NCBI GenBank assembly: GCA_018873245.2
Contig: JAEMBT020000001.1
Location: 15,820,220-15,884,219, forward strand
DNA: 64,000 nucleotides
Source of the DNA: Archegozetes longisetosus
Lineage: Eukaryota > Arthropoda > Arachnida > Sarcoptiformes > Trhypochthoniidae
Direction: 5' to 3'
In this document: one piece after another, positions 21,656-34,198 of the stretch
Position numbering within the stretch: position 1 is the first letter of the stretch
How the letters are laid out: every line of letters starts with the position of its first letter
Translations under genes and position numbers: made by a program
The notes under the pieces: model-generated
Database searches by the model: none
Told to the model about the DNA's origin: nothing
What the model saw: only the letters and a program-made list of their open reading frames with translations

Positions 21656-24600
21656 AGTCCTTCTATGTATGGTTAATTTTATATTGTTTAGTTTAATCAT
21701 AAATTGTTCGCAAGAATTTAGCACAAAAGAGATTATTAACCTATTAAAGTATGATAAATGATAAGCTATTTACTTAACATAAAATGGGTGAAATTTCAAA
21801 TGTCAGTTTCATAATAATAATCATGTATCGAATTGAATATGTTTTCTAACATAAAATTAATTCACATGAGATTATGTTACTTCAGTGTCATCAAAAATTA
21901 AAAATTCCTGTATTTATCAATAGGAGTTATAGTAGTAATCTAGATACTTGTAAACAAATTTATTTATTGAAAATCATAATTTAACATACAAGATTGTTTG
22001 CATAAAAGTTTTGGGGATTTTAATAAGATAAAAGAGATAGAGTTTGACTCATGGCTAGCAATATGTTTTATTGTATAATTTGTTTATTGGTAAGTATGCC
22101 TTTCAGTGGTCATAGTTCGGGCATAAAATTGCTGATATTTGATTGTCCGATTTAGTAATATCTTATGTTAATAATTGCTAAAAGCAGTTGTAATTGGTAT
22201 ACAATTATTACTATTTTAAAAGCATTGAGAAGGTAAATCATTTGGGAAAAATTGTTCCTTTAAATCATGAATACTTTGCAGGGGGTATCCCTTAGATTAT
22301 GTCCTGATTAAAAATTAACATATTTATATATATATTCTGATAGGATGTGATCATAAAGATTACAAGTAAAGATTTTGGGTGACGAGAATTCTAATATTTT
22401 GAGCTAGGTACAAACAACATTTAAAGTCTTTTTTGAATATCTGGTAACACTTGAGCTACAAAGATGAATACAGAAGTGAAACACAGCCTTATCATACCCA
22501 ACATAACCATGAAATTTTACAGTTCTAGTTAGCTTATTATCTGAGATTTGAAAAATGCGATTTTATATCGCTACAGCGATCGAATTTCAAATATAAGTTC
22601 AGAGAATTTTCGTTTATAATTAATATCTTAATCACATCTGATTAAGTAGGAAAAGCAAAACAATTCCAGAATATCATGCCATTACTTCTGTGCCGAGAGA
22701 TTTCATCATCCGATTTTGAATATATGACCCTCAAGATTAAACTCCCCTAAGAATATATAGGTGTCGCCATCGAATTACTCTGATTACTCAATTCTAAAGG
22801 ATATTTTCATTTTGAAAAATCTGTTGCTTTAAAAAATCATGAATATTTTAAAGTAAAAATATTCTAAAACTTCTGTTTCCTTATGGAAATTCAGTTTAAA
22901 TAGAGACTAAGAAATGGGACAAACTTTGTCATCACTACAAAATTTCGAGAGAAATAGAAGTAAATATGAATTTTTAAAATATTTATTTGAAATATTGATA
23001 AGCTAACTCTTCAATATTGATGAAAATAGAAGAAAAATATTATATTTTGATTCATTATCAAATTTTTAATAAATTCAATTGAATAAGCATTAAATATGAA
23101 ATAATACCTTTGATACCCACGTCATGTTTTCATGTAATATGAATGCTCTTTATTTTATCGTGCTTAAAATCAAGAGTCATAAAACATAATAGAAGTTTAT
23201 ACTGACTTATAGTCTTCTCTTGTAAATATATCTAACTCACATATGTCTTAACGGCACTTATATTCGACCATTATTTATTTTGAAACATAAACTGAAGAAT
23301 AATATGTAAGTAATTTTTACATATGTGTATTTATTTGTGTACGCGTGCATCTTTGTATGTATGTATTACAAATATATGAATTTTGATATGTAATATTAGC
23401 ATAATTCCCTGCCCTTTAAGCAATCAATTTTTTTCTTGCAGATTATCATTCCTTAGCTATACAGCAGCCAAAATAGTGAAATTTCTACCAAATTTTCATG
23501 TTACTGTAAAGTGAATTTAAATTTAATCAGAGTCTAAATGAGATTCAGTTATCTATATATAGCGAATAGGGCTTTCAGAGTAACAAATCATTACAATTCG
23601 GCACTTGAATTTGGGGTGACTCTTAAACCGAAACAAAATTACAAAATCAGCTTTTAAATTCGGTCTTTATTTCAAATACGAAAAAGTATAATATAAAGGT
23701 TAAGATTTATTGATAATCACGATATTTACCTATGAGATTTTAGATGAGATTTTAAATCAAACAATGTTTTGAAATCATTTCACTAAAAGCAACAGAAAGT
23801 AATACTTGAACGTATAGACGCTTCTTTTTTGCAACTGTTTGCAGAGCTTCTAAGAGGAGTAATTTTTGATTTTCCAATTATACTCATACCAAATATTCGG
23901 TGCAAATTCGTATTACACTCTATTCAATATCTATACACGAGAAAATGTTAAAGTATGATAATTGAAATAAAACTGACGTTACTATGAATTCTCTCAGAAC
24001 CACCTTCAAATTTGCTCAAAATTTCTCTAGCAAAAAGTAGTCAAATGTTAATAAATTTAATAATCATCCATATAATTTAAACATGAATATAATGCCATTA
24101 CTACTTGCGCTTTATATTAATTTGTTTAACTTGTGCAAAATAGACTATTGAATTGTAGATTACTAAAATTTTATAGGGATTTTATCAACTAGATTATGTG
24201 TGATTATCATGAATATATTACTTCTTTGTGCTTAAATAAAGGATTGTTTAGTTATACGACGCTGCAAAGTTTACTATCATACGTAAAAATACCAGTCAGC
24301 TTAAAATTATATTACATTATAATGCGTTTACTGTTCAACTAAAAGTTTAATTCCAAAAATTCTAATCTACCAATGTTGCCTCAGTTGTATTTGTAAACAT
24401 TGACCCATTGTCTCAACTTTTGAAAATATAAAATAAATTTCTGTGTCAAATATTACCCTGCAGCTCAAGTAAGCTTTGGCAGAAAGATGCCATGTTTTGA
24501 GAAAATTCGTGTCAAAGTAAGCACAGTTGGAATATCAGAATCGGACTTTTTTCAAGTACAGTTGAGTATGGGGTTAGACGTGCCCCCAATATTCAATATT

Positions 24601-26680
24601 AACGTTATCGTTGCTATAGAAGCGTTATCTCTTATGACTTTATATGCTCTATATATACTTGCAGTTGAAATGTACAACGTTTTCGATAGTACAATTGATT
24701 TATGAAATATAAAATAATTTTAACTATTTAATTAGGTCATCTGAATCCCTAAGATATATTACGTAAATGTGCAAGTGATACAGATAGAATTTCAACTGTA
24801 TAGGCTTAGAGAATTATTTAGAGAATATCGTGTTCTTAACTTTAACCCCAAAAGCCGATATTTGTTTAGTAAATATTACATGAGTTGTAAATATCTAAAC
24901 TAATCATACAGTTAAAAAATAAACCATTTAATTATTATTAGTACTGTTAATTCTTCAACAAAGTATCATCAAATAATAAAATTATTAAGCACAAAATCAT
25001 TTGTGTTACGATTACTACCATTAACTGATCCATGGTCATAGATAATAATAATTTTCATACTCTAAACAATTGCTTGAAGACGCATATCAACTCTGTTTTG
25101 TTATCTTTGTCTAAACAAGTTCTTGGTCAGACTTTCCTTGAGTTATCGTTGCAGTTAGCATTAAACTACCGGCTGAAATAATCTTAATCATGTCAATTTA
25201 TCACCAGCCTAAAACCCCTTGAAAGATTTTGGGCTTTTAGATACACTTTAGGAGGTTTTAAAGAAAAGAAAATTCTGCTTTCTGTTTAGCCGAAATCCTA
25301 TCGTGAGTCGATCCACTAAAATACACTAATTACAATTATTTTTAAATACGAGTTTATTCTAATAAATGGATATAATATTCTAGAGATTATTAATAGTTTT
25401 TGATATTATCAATATTGGACGCATTCAAATACTTTATAAAATTGGGGCCAAGATAGATCAGGAGTTAAGACTAGATCTCGAATGCTTTAATCTTGTTAGA
25501 GAACGACAAATTTTGAGTTCTATAGCTGACTGCTACGCTGTACCCCTGATGAATCCTTAGAATAAAATAAGTTATGTACTACACTAACATATCTGTTCGC
25601 ACTGATTGAGTACTTTTGCTATGGAGCTCAATTTTATCCCATGTTTCCTTCGTTTTATTTCACCCTAAGGTTAATTTCTAGTTATTATTCACTACTATTT
25701 CTTACATTGCTATACATATATCCCTACTGTTTGATTGGTATGCGCAATAAGGACCAGAGTTTCTAATTTTACAACATGACAGATGCATAAAAACATAAAA
25801 GGAGGAAGTATTGATAATATAAGGCACTGCGATGTTAAAGGAACTTTTGTCCTTAGCATTTACAGATGAGATCTCAAGAAGTGGAATCAAATAAAAATCA
25901 TTTAAGTAGAACTACAAATTAAAATAATTCAATTTTTCTATCATTAAAAGTATGAGATATTACTGAGGAAAAGCTAAACTCTCAACAGTATTAGTCAATT
26001 CGCTGAATTCAGTGCGGATTTTTAATGAAAAATGCCGGATCATTTTACCTACAAGTGTGCTGATAGGCTAAGAACAAGTTTGGTGATCTGTCAGAGCCTG
26101 CAAGTGCGAAATGCATCGAACTTTAAAGCGTATTTCAAACTAATATCTTTAAAATTGAAAACATTTCAAAGATACAGTGGTACTGTTCATGTATATCAAT
26201 ATTTATAGTGCATTGAAATTAAGATAATGCAAAAACAATTCAATTTTAATGCATATTAAGCTTTGTTCATGACGAAAATTATAAAATTTCAGTGTGACAC
26301 CTCTATAATAAAGCTTATTAGAAGATAATTTATACTTCGATAACTGAGGCGTTTCATAATGTGATTCGGAATTTGTTTACTAACTAGCTATGATCCACAT
26401 AGTCGTATATAGTTAGAATAATATGAAAACTAATGTTTTGTCGAAGCAATTGCACAATCGAGCAAATGTTTGTCATCGAATTTATTTGATTTGATTTTTA
26501 TATAATCATAATATACATTTTGTAGGCTTTGGAAATCGAATTTTTCAACTGCAGTATTATTTATGAATGAGTTCATTTTAGTAGAGAAATTTTCAATGAA
26601 GTTATAAGTTGCAGTAAGAGCACCATTTTAGAAAATGTTTTCTAATATTTGCTAAATGATTCACTCTATTTATTAAAATG
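21656..26680. other. Five-kilobase AT-rich gene desert
   Basis: No convincing coding region was found. The ATG-initiated 72-codon frame at 24487-24705 and the minus frame at 25702-25890 have no recognised motif and no splice-supported neighbours. No tRNA or other RNA gene was recognised. Confidence 0.4.
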
Positions 26681-26689
26681 CTTTGAAAA

Positions 26690-28175
26690 TCTTTTATAGT
26701 CTGACTAAAATTATTGGTTTACCATCACGTTTTAAATCGTCAGCAGAAAATGAAAATAATTTACTTTGCATTTCATATATGTTTTTTTCAACCAAATTAA
26801 TCATTGACAAGGAGACGAAATTCTTTACACATAGTCAGTTCTTTACAATTCTACCGCAGTCACAATTGATGACCAGTTCTAAGATATATTACAACAATTT
26901 TTTCGAACTTTTCGTCCTTCATTAAACTCAACAAAAGCATCTAAATTAGCCAATTCTTGTTTGTGCGAAACAATTACAGTCAACCCTCCTTATACCTACG
27001 CCTCCTTATAACACGACAACCCCTCAAGTTCGGCTTTATGTGATTTCCAAAAATTCTTACGTAGAAGTTTATATTATAAAAACCCCTTCAATTCGATACC
27101 TTCATACTCCGTAATCCGACAATAGTTTTCTCCTATCTAACATTCATTATAACCCCTACAATTCGACACTGAGATGTCTATTTAATACACTCGAGATGTG
27201 CTTCTTTGGTTCAAATAAATCATTTCCGATGATAATTAAATTATCCATATTTCCTCAACCAAAGCATCCTGAGCTGATTCAAAACGTTGAGAGTATAAAA
27301 GTACGTTAGAAGCCACTGTTGTTAAGGAGAAAAATTAAAGCCTGACACGCCACTTTGAATGACTTTTTTAATTAAGAAGTCTTTTGATTGTTTCTAAGTC
27401 TCTGAATAATAATAATTAAATTTTATTATCAACGCACTTAAAATCATACCTTCATATTTCGACATATCGGATTAAAGAGGTTTTTCTACAAACCGACAAC
27501 CTCCATAAATCGAGTAATGGTGATAGCAAAATATCGTGTCAGATTATAGAGGTTTGACCGTATTACAGAACACTATGCTTCTGCATTTTTTATGAATTTA
27601 TTCATATGAAATAGCAGATATAACTTCAATAGTGCCTTTGTCAGTCAAATTTCCTGAATGAATCAACTTTCAAATTATGAACACAGAAGTTGTGAATTCA
27701 GAATTCTCATATAATACTCGAAAGAGACTAGTTACAGGCAAAGGAAGATTTTTCTCATGAACAAATCTGAAAGGTTTATTATCAATTTTCATCAATTCTT
27801 TCACTTGTTTCTTGATTTGATAGAACTAATCAGCTTCTAAATATTGATTTGTTGATCTTATGCTTGAAATTCTGAGTAATTTTCCGATGAGTTTTTATTT
27901 TCACATTTAGTAGTTCGCGTTCAATACAAATGTCAGACCTCGGAAAACCGGACTTGACATTAATTTTTTGATGCTATAGAGAAAAACTTACACTAAATGA
28001 CTTTTTCATACCTAATACATGGTAAAGTCAAGTTTTTATGAAGCCTTAAAATATGTATTTCAGATGAGAGACATTTCCTATTTCCCTCAGTTATAGGCGA
28101 ATAGTGAATTTCACGTGTCGGTATATCCTTTGTGAAACTAGTCACATCGTCTCTTATTTCTCGTGGCAATTCCAA
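26690..28175 (-). pseudogene. Decayed coding region of unknown family, split by a pogo-like MITE
   Basis: On the minus strand several short stretches read as protein although they are broken by stops and shifts: PTREIHYSPITEGNRKCLSS (near 28100), KPFRFVHEKNLPLPVTSLFR and NLTDKGTIEVISAIS (27800-27600), then, after the transposon at 26977-27560, HKQELANLDAFVEFNEGRK (near 26950) and INLVEKNIYEMQSKLFSFSA (near 26750), ending at a stop at 26694-26696. Their composition and order suggest one old gene, but I do not recognise the family. Confidence 0.3.
26977..27560. mobile_element. Pogo/Tigger-like MITE with TA target sites
   Basis: The element begins TA-CAGTCAACCCTCCTTATA and ends TATAGAGGTTTGACCG-TA; the ends are inverted copies of the CAGT(C/G)AAACCTC(C/T)(T)TATA type typical of pogo/Tigger members of Tc1/mariner. 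Inside, similar gacaacccc/cgacaacctc and attcgaca pieces recur. There is no transposase. Length is 584 bp. Confidence 0.7.
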
Positions 28176-29173
28176 CGATTATCATGCATTTTTCTCATTT
28201 AAACGAATACAACAATTTTCTGACTTATTTTATCCAATCGGCTTCTTTTAATTGATGCAATTGTAAGAGTGCATTTATACAAATCTTGTATTTGTAATTT
28301 TAATAATGTAAGTTAATATTTAAAATTTTGATTTTTAATATTGTGATCTTTTTCTGATATTAGCTGAAATTATAAGGTCTCTTAAATATTCATTTACACT
28401 ATTATCACCATTAAGGTCTTTAAATCAGTTTAAAACTTTATGTTCACACATAGCACTTATTTCTGAGATATGATTTGCTCTACACCATTTTTCATGGACA
28501 AGTATTTTTTGAGTATTGAATGATTTTTTTGTACAATTTTCTTACCTAAACCCCTTTATTTAAACTAAATTCTAAATCCAATTTCATGTTAATATTTCAG
28601 TGACTGGTTTAAGTTTAGTAGAATTTAAATTTACAAAATTTAATAGTTCAAGACTTCTTTTTTGAGAGAATTTTAACATTTTCAGTTTTGTTAATAATCT
28701 TGAGTTACAATAATCAGATTAAAACTCGAAAACTTCAATTTATCAATTTAAAAATATAAAAAATACGTTTCATATGATTTTTATTTTTTAATCAGATAAG
28801 ATTTAAATATTCATGACTTAATCACAAAATCTAGTCTTATCAAAACAATAATGTTATGTGCTTTGAGTTTATTAAGCAACGAGTATATAGCGCAAATTGA
28901 CATTAACTACTCATGACTTTGCTTCGGTATTGCATCAATAGGTGTGTTTTTCGTTTATAAAACGCTTCACTAAATTGGCTTACTATGGTGTGAGAGAGTC
29001 CTACTATAAAACATACAAAATAAAATTGAGATTTTTTAATATACCTTTCATCTCGAGGCATCAAACGATAGGTTTCTACAATTTGTGTTCATTCACTTGT
29101 ATGCAATTTTACTTATAATTAATCAATAGAAATAATATATAAGTTGAAAATTTCTTTAACATTACAGATTAAC
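28176..29173. other. Upstream region of the RCC1 paralogue
   Basis: AT-rich sequence. A polypyrimidine-AG sequence (tttctttaacattacag, ending at 29167) lies 6 bases before the ATG at 29174, so a non-coding 5' exon probably lies upstream. That exon was not located. Confidence 0.4.
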
Positions 29174-30517
29174 ATGGTTTCTTTATTAAGCAGAGGTGAA
29201 ATGTTGAATTCCATTGAAAATTTTGAAGAAGTCAAGGGTCTTAGCACTGAAATTAAAAAAGGCATACGATTGTTGTATATTTTCAGGAGTAGAGAGCTAA
29301 AATTTCCCTATAAATACAAGAAGAAAAACTACATTTTCATAAACAATGACGACGAATTTTATGTCTTTGGTGAAAATACCTTTGGCTGCCTGGGAGTGAC
29401 GGATGGGAAACCTATAGATAAAAGAGATCTCAAAATGCACAAAGACTTAAATTCTAAACGAATTAAAAATATATTCAATGGTGCATATCACGTGTTTGCG
29501 TGCAATGATATTGGCAAAGTTTATTGTTGGGGCTCAAATCGTTACGGTCAATTAGGAATTGGTTATTCTAACGAAATTATTGTCGAACCGCAAGAACATA
29601 GTTTTTTGAGTCGCGAAAATATAGTCGATATAACTTGCGGTGATCTGCATTCGCTTGCATTAACCGAATCCGGTGAAATATATGCTTGGGGAGACAATAA
29701 GTTTGGTCAAGTTGGTATTAAAGAAAGCGAAGATTTAGCAACAGAACCACGTAAAGTTAAACATCCCACCAACGAAAAATGGGTTAAAATTGCAACTGGT
29801 AGCATGCATTCAATGGCGTTAGATTTTAAAGGACATGTATACTGTTGGGGACATAACAATTGCGGACAGTTAGGCAGCGGAAACAAGTTTAACATATGTG
29901 ATCCTTCAAAAATCAAATTGGATTCAGGAATTGCATTCAATAAAATAAGTTGTGGCCGAAAAAGTAGCTTTGCCCTCACAAAAGACAGAGATATCTATAT
30001 ATTTGGTAAAACATATTTCAGAGACAATGATTTCGAAGAGAATCAAGATGTTCCAAAGAAATGTCAACTTTTTTCAAACAAATTGACTGATATTGCATCA
30101 CTTATATCTTGTAATGTTACCATTGCTCCTGCAGATAATGATCATTACTACGAATTCGGTAAACACGGGTTTAAAGATACTGAAATGAAAAATTTCATCG
30201 ATTGTATTGCAAAAAAATATGAAGTTACATATAAAGCTATTCAAACACAACTTCAGCAAATTTCAAAACCTCAGTCTACGGAAAATTCAAATTCTAACTG
30301 TACGCAACAAAATAATGAGGAACATACTTCGTGCTCAATACAAATTTCGTCTATTAGGAGCGAAATTGATGAATTAAAGAATGTTCAGAATTCTATTAAG
30401 GAAAGTTTGCAAAGACTTATCACTCAAAATAGAAATCACAGTCAGTTGATAAATGAGCAAAATAACGATTTTCAAACTCAAATCTTGGAAGGAGGTGGTG
30501 AAATGACTCACCTTTAA
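29174..30517 (+). CDS. RCC1-repeat protein with C-terminal polar/coiled tail (447 aa)
   Basis: An intact single exon, started at ATG 29174-29176 because a 3' splice-site-like tract ends just before it. RCC1 repeats run from about residue 60 to 330: YVFGENTFGCLG, CWGSNRYGQLG, AWGDNKFGQVG and CWGHNNCGQLG, with CG.LHSLAL and SMHSMAL strands. A region similar to the 12-kb paralogue follows (FIDCIAKKYEVTYKAI versus FVDYYAEVCKITYKTI). In RCC1-BTB proteins a similar segment precedes the BTB domain; that comparison is from memory. Here the tail is Gln/Asn-rich with heptad-like Leu/Ile, with no BTB and no kinase. It is likely a protein-interaction propeller of unknown partner. Confidence 0.88.
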   Translation: MVSLLSRGEMLNSIENFEEVKGLSTEIKKGIRLLYIFRSRELKFPYKYKKKNYIFINNDDEFYVFGENTFGCLGVTDGKPIDKRDLKMHKDLNSKRIKNIFNGAYHVFACNDIGKVYCWGSNRYGQLGIGYSNEIIVEPQEHSFLSRENIVDITCGDLHSLALTESGEIYAWGDNKFGQVGIKESEDLATEPRKVKHPTNEKWVKIATGSMHSMALDFKGHVYCWGHNNCGQLGSGNKFNICDPSKIKLDSGIAFNKISCGRKSSFALTKDRDIYIFGKTYFRDNDFEENQDVPKKCQLFSNKLTDIASLISCNVTIAPADNDHYYEFGKHGFKDTEMKNFIDCIAKKYEVTYKAIQTQLQQISKPQSTENSNSNCTQQNNEEHTSCSIQISSIRSEIDELKNVQNSIKESLQRLITQNRNHSQLINEQNNDFQTQILEGGGEMTHL

Positions 30518-30537
30518 TACAAAAATTGCTAATCAGT

Positions 30538-30732
30538 AAATATTCCAGAATCGGGAATTCCTAGTTTTGTCGATGTGATTAAATCATCGGAAATGAATGT
30601 CAGGCACCCAATGAGTCCAGAATCGTCAAAAAAGAGTATTTCGATAATTATGGACTCATTGGTCATCCTGATGTCTACTCCCGATGGTTTCATGACACCG
30701 ACAAAAATAAGTCCCCGATTCTACAGTTTCTA
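30538..30732. mobile_element. Small fold-back MITE with 9-bp target duplication
   Basis: A nearly complete palindrome: agaatcggg...gtttgtcg-type left arm and cgacaaaaat...ccccgattct right arm, with catcgg...caatgagtcca matching tggactcattgg...ccgatg inside. The same 9 bases, ctaatcagt, lie immediately on each side (30529-30537 and 30733-30741). A duplication of 8-9 bp suggests hAT- or Mutator-type mobilisation. It sits about 20 bp after the RCC1 gene stop, probably in its 3' UTR. Confidence 0.8.
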
Positions 30733-31382
30733 CTAATCAGTTTGAAAGTCATAATTAACCGTCACAAAACAAGACAATCAAAATGATAGACAAAATGCAC
30801 GTCAAGAATATGACAATACTGATGATAAACTTATCAAATGAAATGATTTAATAGTAAAGCTTAACTAATATCAAGATTTTGGTATTCGGTACACATATAA
30901 TTCCAGAATTTAAAAAAACTAGTACAATAAGTTATTAATAAAATGATGGCTAGAGCTTAACTCAAGTTAAGCCTATTTGCATCAAATAAATTTTTCAAAT
31001 AAATACATTTTTAAAGCTTTATTTTGTGAAAAGAATTTTGATATAAATTAAAAATTTTTCAATAGCATGCATAAACATTAACTGGTATCAAAAATACTCA
31101 AATGAGCTAACAGAACAAGTCTCTGAAAAACGTACTAAAACTAATACATAGTGCCCGTTTAAATAAATATTTTCAAAGAACACAACTGGCAAGACAATAC
31201 TGATCATAATGATTGAAGAATTCTTAATAAAAAATTACTTGTTTAGTGATTTTATCAGAAGTGTACTACTATCATATAGAGGTAAATCCTGGTTGAGTCA
31301 TATACAAATGCTAAAAATATATTGAACATTTCGGTTAACCGGGAAGTTTTGTGGCACTCGACCATAAAAATCGGGTGATGGT

Positions 31383-32578
31383 GCCATTTGATAGTACTTT
31401 GTGAGACGAGTCCAAAAAGGTCACCATCATGGGGCTCCGCCCACCCGATATAGAACCACGCCCACTTTTTTATTTTAGCCACTCCCACTGACTCCACCCC
31501 CACAATATGGGTCTCAAAAGAAAGGTCTCAGTGAGTAGAGTCCATCGGTAAAGGTCTCGTGACTATAGGATGCCTACTTCCTGAGAAATTGACTAAAAAA
31601 ACTCCTATATTCTACGACCAATTAGCAGTACATCGAAAATTGACATTGTTGACCAAATCTGAGACAAACCACTAGTTTGGTAATGTTTAGTCTGACTTTT
31701 TGGTAGGCTTTCGGAATAGGAGGCAGTAGTAATACCCTCAATGAAAAATCTCATAACAGGGGTTTTTCCAAGCCTACTGTAGGACCTTTGTTACGAATAA
31801 GTTTGAAAACTTGTGCAAATAATTAAAGAAATACAAATGAATTATATGAAGATGAGTACAGTTATTAAGTCAGGATAAATTTGAACAGTTTTATAGAGGC
31901 AGACGAAAAAGATTCAAAGTTTTTGACATACTTTATGAGACAAAGGTTAACAAGTAATAAAGCAAATTTATAGTTAAATTTCTAACATTAAAACCAATGT
32001 TTTTGTTTGAAAACTAAAATTTTTATCTATATATACTAACTTAACTGTATATAATTTTAAAAAATGAGAAATAATAGTAAAAGTATTGAGAAAAAATTAC
32101 GATGCTTATTTTAAACTTAAAAGTTTATGCAGATTGCGAAACCGGTTCAGGGTAAAAGTAGCAAACTATGAATTTTCTCTGATTGCCTCCTATTCCGAAA
32201 CCTTACTACTTTTTTGTATGTAAGCAAAGTCCGAATGATCTGACAAAACATTTTTTCAACCTATGTATATACAAATGTTAGAACAATTACAACATAAATC
32301 ATCTCGGAGTCAACAATGTCGATTTTCGATGTACTGCTAATTGGTCGTAGAATATAGGAGTGTTTTTGGTCAATTTCTCAGGAAGTAGGCGTCCTATAAT
32401 CACGAGACTTTTACCAATGGACTCTACTCACTGAGACCTTTCTTTTGAGACCCATATTGTGGGGGTGGAGTCAGTGGGAGTGGCTAAAATAAAAAGTAGG
32501 CGTGGTTCGATGTCGGGTGGGCGGAGCCTCATGATGGTAACCTTTTTGGACTCGTCTCATAAAGTACTATCAAATGGC
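31383..32578. mobile_element. Long fold-back element, about 1.2 kb with arms near 370 bp
   Basis: It starts GCCATTTGATAGTACTTTGTGAGACGAGT and ends with the inverted sequence. The arms match over about 31383-31755 and 32160-32578, including tccgcccacccgata, actccacccccacaatatggg and ctttcggaataggaggca. The arms are clearly GC-richer than the surrounding DNA. The centre (about 31760-32155) has no coding sequence. An open frame at 31255-31503 on the minus strand is only a by-product of the arm. Confidence 0.8.
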
Positions 32579-32909
32579 TTTTATAAAAATTGAGCTTCGT
32601 ATATTGTAGCATTTTTAGCGTTTGAAAATTTCCCATTTAGTGAAACTTAATGTTAAATTAAATCTGTTTTAGCCATTGAATATCATAATATTTTAAATTG
32701 TTTCTTTGAATAAAGAAAAAATTCAGAGCTTCCCCATGAATGTGTTCATAATAGTTTGTGCTACACTAATTTGAACTTATATTATTTAATAATGGTTAAT
32801 GACTATTTGAATCTTACCTTTGAAGGTTCTATTTTGTTTCAATTCTACTTTGACTTGTCTTCCGATATCTAATCACATATTTCTTTTGTAAAAAATTAAT
32901 CGCTTTGAA

Positions 32910-33056
32910 CATAGTTGTTCTATAGCATTCTACCTTAAATTTATGAAACTATCAGAGTATAGTAACATATTAAATTTCCATAAAACATATTTTTGCTTAA
33001 GAACTATGCTATTTGTTATCAAGCGATAAAGATTAAGTTCCATGCATATATATATC
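32910..33056. repeat. Third, short copy of the shared 5'-flanking block
   Basis: It matches 12220-12360 (ctatgctatttgtt.tcaagcgataaagat, catg.atatatatat, ccttaaattt.tgaaac). No gene follows it; a fold-back element starts right after. Confidence 0.5.
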
Positions 33057-33090
33057 CTAATTTGCTTTATGTGGGTGAGTATTTCCCGAT

Positions 33091-34198
33091 GTAGACATAT
33101 AAGTTATACATTACTGGAATCTTTCTGACCATACTAATCGAACAATTTCATGCTTGAGATCATTCAAATTCATTCAACTTAATTCAATTTTTTCGACTTT
33201 GAATGTCAAATTTCGAGTTTCACTCTGATACGGAATGTGTTTTAACCAATACACGTATAAGATTAATTGCTTGAAACAATTTCAGACATATAATAACTGG
33301 GAGACACTTCTTAAAAACTCTTTCGTATTGTGTCATGTTAGCTCAAAAATAAGACACTCGGAATCATACAATCATCAAGTTATGGCTTGTTAGTTTATAA
33401 AAAGACTCAGAATCGAAGATTTCTACTTATAAGTGTATCAGACGACTTTTGACGCTATAATCGTTTAGATGAAAAATGCGAATTTAATCCATCTGAAATT
33501 ATTTCAAGCGATTAATTTTATACTTTATTAATTTAACCCTACACTGCATGATTTTTTATTTTTCAATGAAAATTTAGCATCAGACACTTTCGGTAGCATA
33601 TATTTTGGAAAAATCATTGAAAAAGCTATAATGATAGGATTATGTGAAAAAACTTGTTTGAAATGTGGCTGATCTGTAACTTATAAGTTCTTGTAATTTA
33701 CCAACATTTTGAGGAAAGGGGCTTTTCTATGATGTTATTGATTGTTCTACATACCTTTAACTCAAAAATTATTAACTTTTGGAAGAAATATGAAAAATAT
33801 GCCTAATTTAGAAAATTTTTTAATTGTTGATATATAGTACCTTGTTGATTTACATAATAAGAAATGATGAATGTCTATTTTTCTTGAAAATCATGATATC
33901 TATATAAATAACGAAACTATATAATCTCAAAAGCTTTGTTGCACATCGGCTACAGTATGCATTATTTCTAGTAAATGTTGTCATATTGAGATAATGGGCT
34001 AAGATCGTAGTGTAGCAGATCTGCTACACTATGCAGTGTAGAGTTAAATATACTCCATATTAGAGTCAAATTCGAAATTTGACATTCGAGTTCGAAAAAA
34101 TGAATCAATTTGAATGAATTTGAATGACCTCGAGTATGATATCAATCGGCTCGTGTGGTCGAAATGAGCCCAACGATGTATAATTTATGCGTCTACAA
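33091..34198. mobile_element. Inverted-repeat element carrying a nested TTAA element
   Basis: The outer arms (about 33091-33246 and 34049-34198) are inverted copies: gtagac.tataa.ttatac, cattcaaattcattcaa and gaatgtcaaatttcgag. The space between them is largely the separate TTAA-bounded insertion at 33533-34047, so the original element was about 590 bp. Confidence 0.65.
33533..34047. mobile_element. TTAA-flanked MITE, second family, nested
   Basis: TTAA-CCCTACACTGCATGA at the left and ATGCAGTGTAGAG-TTAA at the right form a TTAA-bounded inverted-repeat unit of 515 bp. The CCCT start and TTAA match the 484-bp family at 15748 and 21172, but the rest of the terminal repeat differs, so it is a second piggyBac-like family. 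It lies between the arms of the element at 33091-34198. Confidence 0.7.

Noticed and set aside
24487..24705. 72-codon ATG-initiated frame
   Set aside because: No motif, no splice-supported extension and composition like the surroundings. Treated as chance.
31255..31503. 82-codon open frame on the minus strand
   Set aside because: It lies mostly inside the GC-richer arm of a fold-back element, and its inverted counterpart has no protein-like conservation.
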